A DNA stretch of 30,612 nt from NCBI GenBank assembly GCA_964200075.2, contig CAXNAA020000059.1:1-30612 (forward strand). Reading direction: 5' to 3'. The notes beneath the pieces are model-generated. The model saw only the letters and a program-made list of their open reading frames with translations, was not told the DNA's origin and did no database searches. The position numbers and the translations under genes were made by a program. Numbering within the stretch: the first letter of the stretch is position 1; each line of letters starts with the position of its first letter. Source of the DNA: Sphacelaria rigidula (lineage: Eukaryota > Phaeophyceae > Sphacelariales). Positions 10,068 to 20,321 of this stretch are shown here, piece after piece.

Positions 10068-10151
10068 TACCAGCTGTCAAGGAATACCTGTTACATGTTT
10101 CGACGCTTGCTTCTTTGCAAGTGTCGAGAACGATCTGCTGACAGGCTGGTA
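10068..10151 (+). repeat. imperfect 84-nt hairpin (pre-miRNA-like)
   Basis: The terminal stem cgacgcttgc (10101-10110) pairs with gcaagtgtcg (10117-10126), with one G:T-type mismatch, around a 6-nt loop. The outer stem taccagctgtca (10068-10079) pairs with tgacaggctggta (10139-10151), leaving an asymmetric internal bulge. Size and shape resemble a small-RNA precursor, but expression cannot be judged. Confidence 0.55.
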
Positions 10152-10287
10152 GATGTGGTGGTTTTTGCGGTGGTCGTTGGTTCAACATCCATGTGCTGGT
10201 GCAAGTAAGACGGGACAACAATATACAAAGGCTACACATCCACCTCGGAAGTAAGGCTCATAGACACACGCCACACAAGGGGTACTG

Positions 10288-10364
10288 TATCTCAAACTCG
10301 AGGTTCCGGGCATAATTAATTGTAACTTCCGGCTATATATACCGGGAGGCTCGAGTTTAAGATA
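10288..10364. repeat. 77-nt inverted repeat
   Basis: tatctcaaactcgag at 10288-10302 pairs with ctcgagtttaagata at 10350-10364 with one mismatch, and the stem continues inward with ggttccggg facing ccgggaggc. The loop is AT-rich. It could be a small MITE-like element or a hairpin RNA. Confidence 0.75.
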
Positions 10365-12336
10365 TCTCTACAGACGCACAATAGCTACACCACTGGCCCT
10401 TGCGCATATGCACACAGAAGTCTTGGTTGTACAGAAATCGGTAACTTCGTGAGTTGAAGTATGCTGGAACGGATTCGAAATTCAGCAAGTTCACAAGGAC
10501 TAGCTAAAGCAATACATCGTCCATCGAATGTGCGACGCAGATCTGTAGCTAGGTTCACAGATGCTGAGGCTATTACGGTGGTCGGTCGAACATACTACAG
10601 CTGATGCAAGGACCCTCAAATTGAACATGAACAGCATTAGAACGAAATTTTGTTCAATCTGCATACACGTTCGGCGATGCCGTGGTCCGAGCAGTTGTCG
10701 CTGAGGTAGGATTCACGCGACTTCGTCGAACGCATATGTTGGATACCTTCCGGATATTTCGGACCCCAACACCCTGAACTCTGACTCCAAGCCACGGTGT
10801 AACGAGTACACCCGGGCAAGGCGTTGCGTACGGTATACTAGACAAAGTATGCGCTGTTCGAGTGCGAATCGGCGCCTCTAGACATGAGCCGACTTGACCA
10901 AAAACGCGTGCTGCTCACGCTTGAAGCACCTGGGATCGTCAGGCTTCTATGGACCTGAACATGTTGGTTTTAGATTGACGTCAGGCATGTTTCAGCCGTG
11001 GAAATCTGACAACCCCCTCGCGTAAAGTTTATGTAGTCATTGGTACGAAATCTTTGCGCTGGTGCCAGAAAGGCGTGGCAAGGGAACGCGTAACGTATAA
11101 CGCTGACCCCCAAAAGGCACGCACAGAAACCCGCCACAATTTCTAGTTCCTCTCTATTAATTCTCGATCGCTCCCTACTACCGAAACCATTCGAGGAGCC
11201 TTGGATGCGGACCTTATCTTCAACCTCTGAACACATTTGACTATACCCTGCCTCGGCTATCCCGCTCAGCCACCTTGTACATATATGCAATTTTTCAATG
11301 CTCCGACACTTAGTTCTACTAATATTATATTCCTCAAAAAAGCGTCGACAAAATTTCCGAAATCGTTCGAGTTGATTTCTAACCAACGTCGAGGTTTGGT
11401 TCGAAGATACTTACTCATGACCGATTTCGAGTCGTCGAAGCTCGGGGGGTAGTGCTCTGGGCCATTTTTAAGGTCGATTTAGATACCAGGCAATTCTCGA
11501 CTGATTTCGAGCCATTGACTCGTGGCCAACTTCCCTTACTCATGTACCAAGTAGAAACTAGGAAATAGTCGCTAGTCCCTAATTTGAGAGAGAAAGATAA
11601 TGTGATTTTCACAAATAAAGACCCTGGTCGCCGCGGCTGCTCTGTTATAGTAAGGGCCCTTGTATAATCAGGAGGCGCGGAGTTAACGGAGGGCAAATTA
11701 GGGTAGAGCACAGTGCTCGGGACGGCCGAGGGTCACAGCGGGAAAAGACAAAAAATAAGGAGCAGGAATTGTGCAGACATTTCCCTAAACCAGTAAGTGC
11801 TCACCGGTTCAGAGGTCAAATGCTTATTGTAATTTATGAACAGGAGGAACCTGTGCTGCTTGAAATTGAAGCGCGCAGTTAAATCGTGTGGTCTCGACCG
11901 TCACAACAGGTTGCTGGTCTCACAACCATTCACGAACCTGTTCCACATAAATGTCTGTTGTTGACCCAACCACATGTCTCTTCATAATATCACCTTTATA
12001 TCATCGTGATCCTGAGCGTCGTCGTTGTGTCTCTCCCGTGTCTCTACATGCGATAGCTGTCTTCTCTCCCGTTTGTAGTACTTCACAGTAGCTACATACC
12101 CCTCGGCGAGATTAAGCACGAAGAACGATCCACCTTCTCCCGTCCACTGGACAAAAGTGGAGCGCTACCGTGATACACTCTGCTGCAGTCAATGTTGATG
12201 GATTTCCAAAAATCTATTTTTTCCGCATATGTGGCTCGCGTTGCTCCCAACCTGACCTGAGGCTGGTTATGAATGAGGTCGATGGCGCGTCTCTTTCTCT
12301 CTGTCGCTCTGTGAGGAGGATGCCGTTACAAATATC
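10365..12336. other. intergenic; no supported gene
   Basis: No recognisable protein family, RNA gene or large repeat. A short direct repeat, 'gatttcgagtcgtcgaa' near 11423 and 'gatttcgagccattgac' near 11502, is the only structure noticed. Confidence 0.5.
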
Positions 12337-12873
12337 TTAGTATTCCGCCGCACTTTCACCGCGGCAGGCGTTTCTGCGAGACCAATGACGCGCCACAGAC
12401 TCCCCGCGTGACTTTTTGGCGATATTCACTTTTCCGATCCATCCATTTTCGGCGCCGATCGGCGCGTTTCCCAAGTTTAATGATATGGCCACTTTTGCCT
12501 CTATAGCAAATCTTTGGCCTTTCGGAGTGATGGCCGCTGACTCGGCCAGCCATGTTGAGTAAACCCATGATTCAAGACTCCTCAAATCTTCCTTCACGAC
12601 TTCAGCACTTCCTTGTACAGTCCGCGCAAGAAGCAGCCTTGTGCGTATCCAGCGTGATGTACGATATAGCCATCTACAGCCCAATGCGCAAGTACCAATG
12701 ACACAATACATATCAACATATACACAAGTGCAGCGCGCTGGATAGCTATATATGTGTGGAGTGGTTAGTGGTTGATACCACAGAGGGAGGCAAGAGGCAA
12801 GCACGAGCGTTGTGTGGATATTTGGCGATGCATCGTTTTTCGGAAACGGCTTTGAAGAAGGCAGAAACACCAT
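12337..12873 (-). other. 178-codon open frame, coding status doubtful
   Basis: A minus-strand frame of 178 codons from an ATG to a stop. The predicted product has no recognised motif, is rich in Ser, Arg, Ala and Trp, and shows no signal peptide or repeated structure. The length is somewhat above chance for this composition, so it is recorded, but there is no domain, homologue or neighbouring feature to support it. Confidence 0.12.
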
Positions 12874-15105
12874 GACGAAAGAGTGGTATTACTTCTATAT
12901 TTAGCTGATATCCTCCTTTGTTCTCGCCCTCGCTCTGTGGGTGGTCAATATCATTTGGCGTCCGAATCGATTGATGGCTTGATGAAATTTACTTACCCCC
13001 CACAGCGGCTCAACCGATCCCGGGTCGGGTAGACTTGCATAGGACTGATGCCATGCTCCAATTTGTAGCATATTCTATGCCCGGTCACAACGCGATTTAT
13101 TGCTTTGGGATCAAGTCATGGCGACAAGGACGACAGCCGAGGTATGCACTAATGGATCGAAACAAGAAGAAAAAAGAGAGAAAGAAGGTGAATAAAATAC
13201 CACCAGACCAATCAGACCTAGTACACAGTACAATAGTACCCCATTCATTCGCCGTCGACGGCACGGCACGACTGCGCCAAACACAGTTATTATTTGGTGT
13301 CTGAAGTCATTTGATATGCAAACGCATTTTTCCCCCTGGGCTTTTCACCCTCCTAAGTTTTTCTTCCATTATGTTAATGACTCTCTCTCTCCCCCTTCCC
13401 CCCGTCCCTCGTCCCCCTTTTGATATGGCTGTTTCCTTTCATGGCTTCCCATTCTGTTTTTGAGTGCCACTTCGTACACTTGTTTGTCTTTTTAAATCTT
13501 AAATCTTCTACATTTCGACCGCGGATCTGAAATACCACGAGAAGGGCGTGGGCTATCGTTAAAAGAACAAAATGCAACACCTACGGGCGGGTCAATTAGT
13601 AATTCTTGGACGTATCGCCGACAGCATTGGAGCAGAAAGAAGGACCCCATCCATCGACTCCCGATATATGTGTCCTGAGTTCATGTCGTGAGGTTTTCAG
13701 TACAGGTCAGTATGTCCGCGTTGTTGTGTCAAGTTTTCAACGATCTTGTATGCATTGTTCCCCGTAGTGGTGCTATCCGTAGGAACGGCGCATAACACCC
13801 CCCTGGTGACAATTTCTTCAACGTTGGTTTTCTGTAAAAGCAAGTAGCTTGCACTGCGAAACACTCCAATTTGGGGGGAAATATCAATAGCAGCTTTCCG
13901 GCAACACAATTTTCAGTGGCGCAGCTGCTGCAGGTCCAGAGAGAATGTACATCGAGAAGGGTAGCATGCGGGGGTGTTCTCACGCGTAACGTGCTCGATC
14001 ATCCCAGCATGATACATTAAAGTGCCGACTTGAGCGCTACTGGTGGCATACCGCTGCTGCTCCGCGGCCCTCTACGCTACTGTGCGGTACTGTACGGCGC
14101 TGTGCTGTCTGCACGTCTTGACGCCATGTGCGGAAGCTTTTGCGCGTGTGTTGCTGACGAGTGTTTTCAGCGACTATACCCGGCAGGCGGCCATATCACG
14201 GTGTTCATGTTGACTACAAAACCACAGACACTGGAGATTTGCACCACCCCGCACCGCCGTGGGCAGAATATCATAGATATCGTAGGAGCTGGGCCGAGCC
14301 TAAAAACGGAGTTAAGCTTTAAAAGCAATATCTCATCTAATAAAGACGAGTTAGCCCATGATCCGCATATCGTATTAATCGTATAATCAAGGAGAAGGTG
14401 CCCATCTGCTCAAAAATCTGGGCCAATTCTTCCTCGTTGATTAAACCCCATGTCTAGTAATTCCTACACCGTACGGAGATAGCGTCCACACTACAATTTC
14501 TATAAAACCCCGAACGATGCATCCAGCAGATGATGACGATTTTTGGTGTGGACCTTCCCTGGAGCAGGAGGGAGGAGATAGATACCCTCACCTCTACCCA
14601 ATTCGTTATCTATCTCGAGATATCACGCGCATAAGTTTTTATACTAAAATCAATATATTACGAGCAGAGTCACTAGATTAACGAAATCTGGATATCGCGT
14701 CTCTACTTTTGAGAGTTGTGCTATGAAATTTGGTATGAAGAACCGCTAGTGCATAATGAAAGAGATATGAAACAGCTTTAGGCTTTTTCTTCGTGTTTTT
14801 AGGGGAGTTTTGAGAAGAAATGAACATTGCTCTTGAGCCTCATCTCAATTTTTAAGCTCAATTTTCAAAAATTTGATATCAAACCTACAATGGAGAACGA
14901 CAGAGGTATGCTGAATAAAAAGAAATGGGCCTTCATTTTGGGGGGGGAGGGAGAGGTTCGGGCGTTCTCGTAAAAAAACGGTCGTTACCATACTAGAACG
15001 CCCTAAACCAGCGAATAAATAATCCAAACCAACCTTGTCTATTTCTTTTGGTTCATCATGACCTAGCGAGGGTGCGCACAAAGTTTCGGATTTTCGCCGG
15101 CCCGG
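12874..15105. other. intergenic; no supported gene
   Basis: Holds a pyrimidine-rich patch at about 13380-13420 and an A/G-rich patch near 13160-13195. Short open frames only. No gene or repeat family recognised. Confidence 0.5.
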
Positions 15106-15395
15106 TTTTTGGAAGATGAATTCGCAATTTTTTACTTGGAGTTGGACAGTGAAATTTGTTATGGACAATCAACAGGACACGAAGGAATGCTGTCTGTAAG
15201 GTCCCAAAGTTTTTTTTGTTTTTTTCATGAGTGAAGGGCAATAATCAACTTGAGGTTTTAGTGAAATGCCCTTGACTCACGAAAAAAAAACTTCGGGACC
15301 CCACACACAACTTTTTTTCATGCCCTGTTGATTGTCCATACCAAAAAAATTCACTGTCCAACTCCAAGTGAAAAATTGCGAATTCGCCTCCAAAC
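15106..15395. mobile_element. ~290-bp MITE-like fold-back
   Basis: Left arm about 15106-15240 and right arm 15267-15395 are reverse complements around a 26-nt loop. Visible pairs are 'tacttggagttggacagtgaa' (15134-15153) with 15340-15370, 'tatggacaatcaacagg' (15160-15176) with 15323-15341, and 'gagtgaagggca' with 'tgcccttgactc' beside the loop. Identity is high, about 85 percent by eye. No coding capacity. Confidence 0.85.
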
Positions 15396-16582
15396 TACAA
15401 ATCCGCTTCTAGGCTGGCCCAGCCTGTAACACTTGTGGGTAATTACTTAGTCGACATAATTGTTGGCCGCCGCGCCCCGGTGATCCGACTGATACAACTG
15501 ATACACTAACGGCCCGTGAGGGCCGAAGGCTGCGGGCTCAAGGCCCGACAGGTATGGTCTGTCTGTGTAGAACGTGGTTCCTTCCTCTAGACAGAGGAAG
15601 TGAGGAGCATAGAAAATTCGAAGTTTGTTCTCTCCAGGGTATACTGGCTGAAAATCAGGTACAGGTATGTACGGAAGTATGAAAGAGGTATTTTATCGAC
15701 CAATATCCTTCCGAACCATACAGGGATATTCGGTACATCGTCCAGTACGGCTTGGTATGTCAACCAAAAATCTCCCACTTCCTGCTGTACCCTTCAGAAC
15801 ACAACCTTGATTTTGATATGATTTTAATTTGATTGATGGTCGCACTTCAACTGATCCCCCAGGGATCCACCCGTGGTCACATGATGTACCTGAGACAAAA
15901 CAAGACTGAAAGACTTACTGGCGAAAGAGAAGGGAAAAAGAGGAGGTAAAACAGACAGTTGAATAAGAAAAGCGAACAAAAAACTGGGAAAAGACAAGGA
16001 GAAAGAAAAAAGAAATGAAAGAAAACGAAAGAAATGGTCGGCTCCTACCACATGGCTTCAGTGGAGAAGGTCTCACCAAGTTCAAATTCAACGAGAGTCG
16101 ACGGGCTGCGGGAGTACTCATCCAGTGCTCGACGGTGCTGCGCCAAAGTAAAAACTGAAAAAAAAAACTGAAAAAAAAAAAAAATCGGAAAGGAATCTGA
16201 AGTCTTCTCATCCCCTCGTGCATTGTTGCTGCGCCCAAGGTCGGATCTAGACTCATGGACTTGTTGATTGTGGTTTACATGACGTTTCACCGAAGTTTCA
16301 GCGCCTTGCAGCGACAACAGTGCGCGTACGACCGTGACTCCGGCGCTGAGCATCTCTACAGGCGATACCCGAATCACTCTTGTATATATTGTCATTACCC
16401 AGAGGGTGTGCCAGTACTGATCTATGTTTGTTCATCAGCACTGCGCCCTCTCAGGTGCTTATGATGTGGAAGTGAGTGCATCACCATGTCCACAAACGCA
16501 TTTACTCACAGTGCACAGAATCTGGGCTGCGATATAGTCGCTTTGAGGGCCTATCGACTGTATATCGCTATTCGTTTCTTAG
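15396..16582. other. intergenic; purine-rich tracts, no supported gene
   Basis: Between about 15898 and 16035 the plus strand is strongly purine-biased (repeated gaaa and aaag), and a second A-rich tract lies at 16155-16190. A small perfect hairpin, cttcctct/agaggaag, is at 15581-15600. No gene recognised. Confidence 0.55.
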
Positions 16583-16710
16583 TTCAACCCTTTTGGAACC
16601 CACTGACGATTTTTATTTTCGTGAATCGGCATCATTTTGACTTGAAAATGACTGAGAACGATGGCAATTCACAAAAACAAAAGTCGTCAGTGGGTTCCAA
16701 AGGGGTTAAG
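16583..16710. mobile_element. ~125-bp fold-back element
   Basis: The left arm from 16583, including 'ttggaacccactgacga', is matched by the reverse complement 'tcgtcagtgggttccaa' at about 16684-16700, and the outer 'ttcaaccc' pairs with 'ggggttaa'. The arms meet at a tiny inner hairpin, cattttga/..gaaaatg. This explains most of the open frame that crosses it. Confidence 0.85.
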
Positions 16711-17163
16711 TTGCTCGGTGGCCGAAAGGAGCTGCTCTCCGATGCACACGCTACCTGTGTTGTGTCCGACTGTTACACCAAGTTTCATGGTGCTGACTGC
16801 ACCCACGATCCAGAAATGAACAAGTAAAGTTTCCGTTCAAAAGTGCAATGGTTCTTGTATGCCAGTCAACTGCGAGCGTTCACAAATATGTGGCAGGCAT
16901 TCCGGGGTATTACTTTTGTTTTGGGCGCAAGACTGTCGATAGCACGATAGCAAGCAGGTACCGGGAGAGAGATTGATCCCTCGAGACGACGGACTCATCC
17001 TGGGAAAGGGGGGTGACTTGAGGTGTGGTGAAGAAAAATTGCTGATGTTATAGAGGACGGAAGACATCAAACTCCCAAAGTATCGTGCTCGGTTTGACAC
17101 CTCAACATCGTGTTCTAATGGAGCGGCGTTTGGCGGCACGGCCACGGCATTTGTCAAGGAGTT

Positions 17164-17209
17164 CGAGGTTGAAAAATAACCTCGATTTCCAGTCGACCCT
17201 TTAGGGTCG
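17164..17209. repeat. two adjacent small palindromes
   Basis: cgaggtt (17164-17170) pairs with aacctcg (17178-17184), and cgaccctttagggtcg-type dyad symmetry spans 17194-17209. They sit at the outer edge of the inverted-repeat-bounded segment at 17203-17432. Confidence 0.6.
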
Positions 17210-17432
17210 TTCGTTAACGGAGCTGTTATTCAGATCAGACTTTCGGGGGGGTAAAGACTTTCCCCCCAGAAAAATATGACAGCAGATTTCTCTACCAAGT
17301 CAAGGAATAGAACAATTTAAGCCTGAACGCATATCACTCGGGTAATCTAGCGTTGGAATTTTTTGTCAGAATTCGTTTTCTTTCTTGGAAAGTCGGAAAA
17401 GTCGGGGGAAAGTCCCGTTAATAACGACCCCT
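17203..17432. mobile_element. possible 230-bp element with ~18-bp terminal inverted repeats
   Basis: agggtcgttcgttaacgg (17203-17220) is nearly the reverse complement of ccgttaataacgacccct (17415-17432), differing by one indel and one base. Inside, 'gactttcccccc' and 'gggggaaagtcc' also face each other. Length and ends fit a MITE, but there is no clear target-site duplication. Confidence 0.55.
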
Positions 17433-17809
17433 AGCGATCAATACGTTAACGACCGCAAGTGGAGACGGGATTGGCGGATTTGAAGTACATGTATACTTCA
17501 TATTTCGCAGTGTATATCCGCAAAGGCTGATTTCAATCGCATGAGCGGATAGTTCACCAGCGAAGCTGGGAATACCGAAAAGAAGTGTCAAGGAATGACA
17601 ACAAGCGAGGGAAAACGTGCCACCGATGTGATGCAACCGCACGTTACCCGTATACAACTCTTGGTCATTAACATATTCGTGTCTAGTCCAGTACGCGTTT
17701 TGCGTAAATTGGTTCAGTGTAGTAATAAGTGGCACCTCTTGAACACCGATCCCAACGCAGACCCCTTGGGGGGCAGGTCAGTCCACGCACAAACACACTG
17801 GACAATCAA

Positions 17810-18235
17810 ATCTACACGTAGAGCAGAGAGAAAACCGGCGGGAGGCTGGTTTAGGGTGAACATGCCAAATGTACTTGTCCGCAAAACCTCACGCCGGTCT
17901 GTGGAGTGAAGACTGTGACATTTTGCAGACATGTACTTTTGGCCATTACGAATCTTTTTCAGGGCGGGTTTCTTAGATTTTTTCATTTTTTTTGCAGGTC
18001 ATCGGGAGTCCCACGGTGTTGGAGGACTTGAGAAAATCACATGCCGTTATGGGACCCCCGATAACCGCAAAAGAAAAAAATCGGAGCACACCGGCGTTGA
18101 AAAATTTCGTAATGACCTAAAGTACATGTGTGCACTTCAGTCGAACACTCAAAACCGGCGTGACGTTTTGCGGATGAGTGCTCTGAAGTTTACCGTGCTG
18201 GTACAACCTCCTAACTACTCGATCTTAGTGTAGAA
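17810..18235. mobile_element. ~425-bp fold-back upstream of first PPR gene
   Basis: About 17840-18015 aligns with the reverse complement of about 18037-18220. Anchors are 'tgtccgcaaaacctcacgccgg' (17876-17897) against 18155-18176, 'catgtactttt.ggccattacga' (17930-17952) against 18105-18126, and 'catcgggagtccca' against 'tgggacccccgat'. A ~20-nt spacer separates the arms. The right arm ends about 160 bp before the ATG of the PPR gene, so the element lies in its probable promoter or 5' leader. Confidence 0.8.
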
Positions 18236-18339
18236 CGCCTTCTTAAATAATGATTGTAGCCATCCCACACGAATCTCCACACCCCGTCATCTCGACCTCG
18301 CGACCTGCAGTGCTGTTCCTTCTCAAAGTTCGCACGTCG

Positions 18340-18395
18340 CGTCACTCCCCGCTTCTCCACCCCTCAGGCTGCAGCGCGCCAAAACTGCGTCGGCT
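18340..18395 (+). promoter_or_regulatory. pyrimidine tract + CAG just before PPR start (5'UTR acceptor or start-site tract)
   Basis: A C/T-rich run ends in 'ccctcag' at 18361-18367, 28 nt before the ATG at 18396. The second PPR gene has the same layout (pyrimidine tract, CAG at 23460, ATG at 23483). Either both have a 5'UTR intron whose acceptor is here, or the tract is a transcription-start element; the sequence alone does not decide. Confidence 0.4.
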
Positions 18396-20321
18396 ATGGT
18401 ATTCAACTATGCATCGCACGCTGCCAAAAACTCGGCGCGCGCCCTTCGAAGCTACTCACGCTCGCCAAGTGCGCTGGATCTATCGCGCCTATGGCAAGCG
18501 AGGATGTATTCTGGTCGTTGGCCACAGGAACCTACAGGAAAACAGTCCAGCGGTGGCGATGATCGACCAGCCGCAAATCCGGAAACGCGTCTCCACATGC
18601 GCCCCTTTCCGACGGAAACCAGAGAAGACATGTCTAGACGTCCGCGGCGTGGCAGGTCAGATGTTCATGTAGAGAGGGAGTCGGGTAGGTCTTCGCGGCC
18701 GTACAGATGGCGCGGTGGCGAGAACACACCATGTGCTGGCAACGTTTCTTCCCGACACACCAAAGAGAGATCAACTGAGCGGACGGGTTCGGGTCAAGGT
18801 AGCCATCGTTTGCGGGGCGTCGGGGAGGATGTCAAGTCTATTCCAAGGGGTACGGGTTGGACAGAGTATCGGAGGCGAAAAGTAGACCCTGAACGGGGGC
18901 CGGGGGCGAGGAGGATCAGATTGCCAGCTGCGCTTGTTCGACTACAGTGGCTCTTCAATGATCGGTTGAAAGAAGCGGGGCACAATGGAAACTGGAAGGT
19001 GGCGGGGCAGGTGTTGCGGGAAGCTGCCGCGCACCCCGACGCGCCGTCTTTCGTGAACGTGCGGATGTACAACCTTGCCCTCAATGTTTTCGCCAATCGT
19101 GGCAAGTGGAAGGAGGCATTGGTGGTGTTTAATACGATGCGAGAGAAAGATATGAATCCGAATCTCTATACCTATAACACGCTTTTGAAAGCCTGTGCTA
19201 ACGCTGGGGCATGGGATCGCGCCCTGGAGTTGTTACGGAAAATGCGAGAAGAGGATGTCGCGCCCAATGTCATGAGCTACAACACGGCCATGAAAGCGTG
19301 CGGAAATGGTGGTGAGTGGCGGCGCGCGTTAGTGCTGTTGCGCCAGATTCTGTCAGAGGGCCTTACTCCCGATATCTACACGTACAATACAGCCATCAAA
19401 GCGTGCGCGGACGGTGGCGAGTGGCAGCGCGCCTTGAAAGTCTTGGGAGAGATGCGTGCGGAGAACGTCATACCTGACGTGGTGAGCTACAATACTGCCA
19501 TAGGGGGGTGCGGGAAATGCGGCCAGTGGAAGCAAGCGGTACAAGTCTTGGAGCAGATGCGCGCGGGCGGCTGTGCGCCAGACGCCACAAGTTACAACTT
19601 GACGATTAGAGCATGTGGGAAGGGTGGACAGTGGGAGGAAGCGTTGAAAGTGTTGCACAACATGGAGACGGGGGGTGTACTACCCGACGTAATGAGCTAC
19701 AACGCGGCCATTGCAGGTTGTGGAGACTGTGGGCAGTGGGAACGGGCGATTGATCTTTTACCGGAGATGCGGAAAGCGAACATCGCGCCGAACGTGGTGA
19801 GCTACAGTTCGATCATCACGGCGTGTGGAAGAGGCGGTCAGTGGCAACGGGCGTTGGACGTGTTGTCAGAGATGCAAGCAGAAGGAGTATCACCTGATGT
19901 CATCAGCTTTAATGCCGCCATCACGGCATGCGCTAACTCCGGGCAATGGGAGCAGGCACTGGATGTCTTGCGGGAGATTGAAGCCGCGGGTCTTGAGCCC
20001 AACGTTGTCAGCTATAACGCAGCTATGAAAGCATGCGAGGACAGCAGGCAGGGAGAGCACGCCGTGGATATATTGCGGCAGATGCAGGAGCGGGGCGTCG
20101 CACCGAACGTCGTGAGTTACAGCACAGCCGTCGCAGCATGCGGCAGCGAGGGGAAGTGGGACGAAGCGTTGGAAATTTTGAAGCAAATGCGAGCAGACGG
20201 CGTTATTCCCAACGAAATCAGCTACAGCACGACGCTCGATGCGTGCAGTAACTGGTGGGTACATAGACGGGCAGGCGAACATTCCGCAGCTGGCGTGGAC
20301 CGAGGGCTGCCGTCTCCGTAG
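18396..20321 (+). CDS. P-class pentatricopeptide repeat protein, predicted mitochondrial/organellar RNA-binding
   Basis: This 641-residue intronless frame is built of 35-residue PPR helical hairpins. Residues 1-45 lack acidic residues until D28 and are rich in Arg, Ser and Ala; R36-M37-Y38-S39 fits the R-x-Y/S processing-site pattern of mitochondrial presequences. Residues 46-180 are Arg/Ser/Gly-rich and probably disordered. A cap helix pair (about 185-222, with NWKVAGQVL and HP) leads into eleven full repeats from 223 to 607, each with the pattern YN.A..ACG.GGQW..AL..L..M...G..P[DN]. A twelfth starts at 608 but diverges after DACSN and the protein ends at 641. There are no E, DYW, SMR or LAGLIDADG domains, so the class is plain P. 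Members stabilise, process or help translate specific organellar transcripts. From the land-plant code (residues 5 and 35) repeats 1-11 read NN NN ND ND ND ND NN SD NN NN SN, predicting YYUUUUYGYYA. ATG 18396 begins the presequence-like sequence and follows the conserved leader tract. Confidence 0.95.
   Translation: MVFNYASHAAKNSARALRSYSRSPSALDLSRLWQARMYSGRWPQEPTGKQSSGGDDRPAANPETRLHMRPFPTETREDMSRRPRRGRSDVHVERESGRSSRPYRWRGGENTPCAGNVSSRHTKERSTERTGSGQGSHRLRGVGEDVKSIPRGTGWTEYRRRKVDPERGPGARRIRLPAALVRLQWLFNDRLKEAGHNGNWKVAGQVLREAAAHPDAPSFVNVRMYNLALNVFANRGKWKEALVVFNTMREKDMNPNLYTYNTLLKACANAGAWDRALELLRKMREEDVAPNVMSYNTAMKACGNGGEWRRALVLLRQILSEGLTPDIYTYNTAIKACADGGEWQRALKVLGEMRAENVIPDVVSYNTAIGGCGKCGQWKQAVQVLEQMRAGGCAPDATSYNLTIRACGKGGQWEEALKVLHNMETGGVLPDVMSYNAAIAGCGDCGQWERAIDLLPEMRKANIAPNVVSYSSIITACGRGGQWQRALDVLSEMQAEGVSPDVISFNAAITACANSGQWEQALDVLREIEAAGLEPNVVSYNAAMKACEDSRQGEHAVDILRQMQERGVAPNVVSYSTAVAACGSEGKWDEALEILKQMRADGVIPNEISYSTTLDACSNWWVHRRAGEHSAAGVDRGLPSP

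Noticed and set aside
16486-16827. 113-codon open frame with a Lys/Gly-rich end
   Set aside because: Its central part is the fold-back at 16583-16710, so the frame is probably accidental.
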